NCBI RefSeq assembly: GCF_029846115.1
Contig: NZ_JARVZZ010000001.1
Coordinates: 930,001 to 994,000 of the forward strand
Direction: 5' to 3'
DNA length: 64,000 nt
Origin: Serratia marcescens
GTDB taxonomy: Bacteria; Pseudomonadota; Gammaproteobacteria; Enterobacterales; Enterobacteriaceae
The notes below the pieces were generated by a model that was not told where the DNA came from, did not search any database, and saw only the letters and a list, made by a program, of their open reading frames with translations. Below are positions 61,395 to 64,000 of this stretch, piece after piece. Within the stretch, counting starts at the first letter, position 1. Every line of letters starts with the position of its first letter. A program made the position numbers and the translations under genes.

Positions 61395-63464
61395 ATGACT
61401 CAACAGACTTTCCTGGTGGAAATCGGCACGGAAGAGCTGCCGCCGAAGGCGCTTCGTTCCCTGGCGGAATCTTTCGCCGCCAACTTCACCGCCGAGCTGG
61501 ACAACGCCGGCCTGGAACACGGTGACGTGAGCTGGTTCGCCGCACCGCGCCGCCTGGCGCTGAAAGTGGCCAACCTGAGCGCGGCGCAGGCCGATCGCGA
61601 AATTGAAAAACGCGGCCCGGCGATCGCCCAGGCGTTCGACGCCGAAGGCAAACCGAGCAAAGCGGCCGAAGGCTGGGCGCGCGGCTGCGGCATCACCGTC
61701 GATCAGGCTGAACGCCTGGTGACCGACAAGGGCGAGTGGTTGATGTACCGCGCCCACGTCAAAGGCCAGTCGGCGCAGCAACTGCTGGCCGGCATGGTCA
61801 GCACCGCGCTGGCTAAACTGCCGATCCCGAAACTGATGCGTTGGGGCGACTCCGACGTGCAGTTCGTGCGTCCGGTGCACACCGTCACGATGCTGCTGGG
61901 CGCCGATCTGATCCCGGGCACCGTGCTGGGCATCGACTCTGCGCGCACCGTGCGCGGCCATCGCTTCATGGGCGAAGCCGAGTTCACCCTCGACAACGCC
62001 GACCAATACCCGCAGATCCTGCTGGAGCGCGGCAAAGTAGTCGCCGACTATGAAGCGCGTAAGGCCCTTATCAAACGCGATGCCGAACTGGCGGCGCAGA
62101 AGATTGGCGGCAAGGCCGATCTGAGTGAAAGCCTGTTGGAAGAAGTGGCTTCGCTGGTGGAATGGCCGGTGGTGCTGACCGCCAAATTCGAAGAGAAATT
62201 CCTGGCGGTGCCGGCGGAAGCGCTGGTGTACACCATGAAGGGCGACCAGAAGTATTTCCCGGTGTACGACGCCGCGGGCAAACTGCTGCCGAACTTTATC
62301 TTCGTGGCCAACATCGAGTCGAAAGACCCGCAGCAGATCATCTCCGGTAATGAGAAGGTGGTGCGCCCACGTCTGGCTGACGCCGAGTTCTTCTTCAACA
62401 CCGACCGCAAGAAACGCCTGGAAGACAATCTGCCGCGCCTGGAAACCGTGCTGTTCCAACAGCAGCTGGGCACCCTGCGCGACAAGACCGATCGTATTCA
62501 GGCGCTGGCGGGCTGGGTTGCCGGCCAGATCGGCGCCGACGTCAACCACGCCACCCGCGCGGGCCTGCTGTCGAAGTGCGACCTGATGACCAACATGGTG
62601 TTCGAATTCACCGACACCCAGGGCGTGATGGGCATGCACTACGCGCGCCACGACGGTGAGGCGGAAGACGTCGCCGTTGCGCTGAACGAGCAGTATCAGC
62701 CGCGCTACGCCGGCGATGCGCTGCCGCAGTCGCTGGTGGCCTGTTCCCTGGCGATTGCCGACAAGATGGACACCCTGGCCGGCATCTTCGGCATTGGGCA
62801 GCATCCGAAAGGCGATAAAGACCCGTTCGCGCTGCGCCGCGCCGCGTTGGGCGTGCTGCGCATCATCGTCGAGAAAAACCTGCCGCTGGATCTGCAGACC
62901 CTGACCGAAGAGGCCGTGCGCCTGTACGGCAGCAAGCTGACCAACGCCAAGGTGGTCGACGAGGTGGTGGAATTCATGCTGGGCCGCTTCCGCGCCTGGT
63001 ACCAGGAAGAAGGCCACGCGGTCGATACCATTCAGGCGGTGCTGGCGCGCCGTCCGACCAAGCCGGCCGACTTCGACGCGCGCGTCAAGGCGGTGTCTCA
63101 CTTCCGCACGCTGGACGAGGCGGCGGCGTTGGCTGCGGCCAACAAACGCGTTTCCAACATTCTGGCGAAGTCTACCGAAACGCTGAACGACAGCGTGCGT
63201 GCCTCGGTGCTGAAGGACGCAGCGGAAATTCAGCTGGCGACTCACCTGGTGGTGCTACGCGACAAGCTGCAGCCGTACTTCGCGGCGGGCAACTACCAGG
63301 AAGCGCTGGTGGAGCTGGCTGCGCTGCGCGAGCCGGTGGATGCGTTCTTCGATAACGTAATGGTGATGGCGGACGATGCGGAAGTGCGCGTGAACCGTCT
63401 GACGCTGCTGAGCAAGCTGCGCGAACTGTTCCTGCAGGTGGCGGATATCTCCGTGCTGCAGTAA
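61395..63464 (+). CDS. glyS: GlyS, glycyl-tRNA synthetase beta subunit
   Basis: The tRNA-recognising beta subunit, 689 residues as in E. coli. N-terminal [20 protein letters not shown] and the HD-like region ([35 protein letters not shown]) are diagnostic, with an anticodon-binding-like C-terminal part. It is co-transcribed with glyQ, behind TAAGAGGCAGCC. Confidence 0.97.
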   Translation: MTQQTFLVEIGTEELPPKALRSLAESFAANFTAELDNAGLEHGDVSWFAAPRRLALKVANLSAAQADREIEKRGPAIAQAFDAEGKPSKAAEGWARGCGITVDQAERLVTDKGEWLMYRAHVKGQSAQQLLAGMVSTALAKLPIPKLMRWGDSDVQFVRPVHTVTMLLGADLIPGTVLGIDSARTVRGHRFMGEAEFTLDNADQYPQILLERGKVVADYEARKALIKRDAELAAQKIGGKADLSESLLEEVASLVEWPVVLTAKFEEKFLAVPAEALVYTMKGDQKYFPVYDAAGKLLPNFIFVANIESKDPQQIISGNEKVVRPRLADAEFFFNTDRKKRLEDNLPRLETVLFQQQLGTLRDKTDRIQALAGWVAGQIGADVNHATRAGLLSKCDLMTNMVFEFTDTQGVMGMHYARHDGEAEDVAVALNEQYQPRYAGDALPQSLVACSLAIADKMDTLAGIFGIGQHPKGDKDPFALRRAALGVLRIIVEKNLPLDLQTLTEEAVRLYGSKLTNAKVVDEVVEFMLGRFRAWYQEEGHAVDTIQAVLARRPTKPADFDARVKAVSHFRTLDEAAALAAANKRVSNILAKSTETLNDSVRASVLKDAAEIQLATHLVVLRDKLQPYFAAGNYQEALVELAALREPVDAFFDNVMVMADDAEVRVNRLTLLSKLRELFLQVADISVLQ

Positions 63465-63484
63465 GCGATTAACCGCTGTGAAAA

Positions 63485-63507
63485 GGCGCCTGCGGGCGCC
63501 TTTTTTT
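63485..63507 (+). terminator. glyQS terminator
   Basis: GGCGCC (63485-63490) and GGCGCC (63495-63500) pair around TGCG and are followed by seven T residues. Confidence 0.9.
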
Positions 63508-63542
63508 ATTTCCGTTTCCTGGGTGCGAAGGCAAGGTCGCCT

Positions 63543-63578
63543 GGCGACTTGGGGGGCGACTTGGGGGGCGACTTGGGG
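63543..63578. repeat. Three perfect tandem copies of a 12-bp unit
   Basis: GGCGACTTGGGG occurs three times in a row. The first copy overlaps a small palindrome (GTCGCC-T-GGCGAC). It lies in the 320-base gap between glyS and yiaF, which otherwise has no ORF of note. Copy-number variation by slipped replication is to be expected. Confidence 0.9.
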
Positions 63579-63784
63579 AAATTGAAGCGTCCGGTCGCCG
63601 ACGGCAATGAACCTCAGTGCGTTTTGCGCACGATTTTCAACCGCATCCGGCCGGGGCAATGCTCATCGCAAGCGGAATCGCGTATCGGAACGCCGCCAGT
63701 TGATCTATTCTTATAGGCGCACGGAGTGCGGAAAAAGGGGCGGAGTCCAATGAAAAAGCAGGTTTATAACAGGAGTTATGTCAC

Positions 63785-64000
63785 ATGGCGGTAGGGATCC
63801 AGAGCAGAGGTTTCGCGCGTTGGTTGGCACCGGTATTGGCATTGTTGGTGGTCATGCAATTGACCGCCTGCGGCGATAAAGAGCCGGAACAGCGCAAAGC
63901 ATTTATCGATTACTTACAGAATACCGTGATGCGCAGCGGGGCGAACATCCCCACGCTGAGCGAAGATCAGAAGCAGAAGTTCGGCAACTATGCCGGTGAC
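63785..64000 (+). CDS. yiaF: YiaF, DUF3053 lipoprotein (N-terminal 72 residues)
   Basis: The gene runs off the window end. The signal peptide ends LVVMQLTAC, giving a lipidated Cys, followed by GDKEPEQRKAFIDYLQNTVMRSG, which aligns with E. coli YiaF. Function is unknown. ATG at 63785 has ACAGGAG 9-15 bases upstream. Synteny (glyS, yiaF) differs from E. coli only by rearranged neighbours. Confidence 0.9.
   Translation, partial: MAVGIQSRGFARWLAPVLALLVVMQLTACGDKEPEQRKAFIDYLQNTVMRSGANIPTLSEDQKQKFGNYAGD

Noticed and set aside
63255..63659. Minus-strand frame with QVAP repeats after glyS
   Set aside because: The repeat peptide is just the translation of the 12-bp tandem DNA repeat; most of the frame is antisense to glyS and the terminator.

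Overview
The window is a stretch of enterobacterial chromosome near the replication origin. Protein sequences, the GC-rich third positions and the gene order all point to Serratia, most likely S. marcescens or a close relative. It opens in the last codons of rsmG and closes in yiaF. Almost everything is collinear with, or a shuffled version of, the E. coli 82-84 min and 80 min regions. No rRNA, tRNA, IS element, prophage or CRISPR array was recognised.

Layout. 0-7.7 kb: complete F1Fo ATP synthase operon atpIBEFHAGDC. 7.9-11.3 kb: glmU-glmS (UDP-GlcNAc synthesis). 11.5-16.2 kb: PHO-box-driven pstSCAB-phoU. 16.3-18.7 kb: a polar amino-acid ABC importer without an ATPase gene. 18.7-25 kb: housekeeping and accessory singletons (yieH, a Nudix hydrolase, adeP, a hydrolase-fold protein, chrR, yieE, a metallo-beta-lactamase-fold protein). 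25-29 kb: rpmH-rnpA-yidD-yidC-mnmE on the minus strand, divergent from dnaA-dnaN-recF-gyrB (29.6-35.8 kb) across a DnaA-box and GATC-rich control region. 36-44 kb: yidA, a dehydratase/cyclodeaminase pair, yidR, yidQ, ibpA-ibpB, yidE. 43.9-44.6 kb: a VapBC toxin-antitoxin with a near-ideal operator palindrome. 44.6-48.4 kb: avtA, malS and a small divergent ORF. 48.4-53.8 kb: a 2-ketogluconate utilisation cluster (reductase, transporter, kinase, epimerase-like protein, LacI/PtxS-type regulator) with a palindromic operator. 53.9-55.8 kb: yiaD, yiaC, tag. 56-58 kb: a GDSL esterase autotransporter. 58-60 kb: an AT-rich quorum-sensing island with convergent, overlapping luxR and luxI. 60.5-64 kb: glyQ-glyS and the start of yiaF.

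The most interesting region is 58.0-60.1 kb. A lux-box-like palindrome lies just after the esterase gene and more than 500 bp from the luxR start. A strong minus-strand terminator lies upstream of luxR, so a luxI transcript could run antisense through all of luxR. This resembles loci where an EsaR/YenR-type regulator controls a nearby small RNA. Other points worth checking are a YieE-type phosphopantetheinyl transferase lacking the canonical Lys-Glu motif, a hydrolase-fold secreted protein lacking its nucleophile, a palindromic element separating dnaN from recF, twelve GATC sites in 249 bp before dnaA, and a PtxS-like operator in the ketogluconate cluster.

All functional calls are from reading the sequence and from memory of protein families; no searches or folding programs were run.
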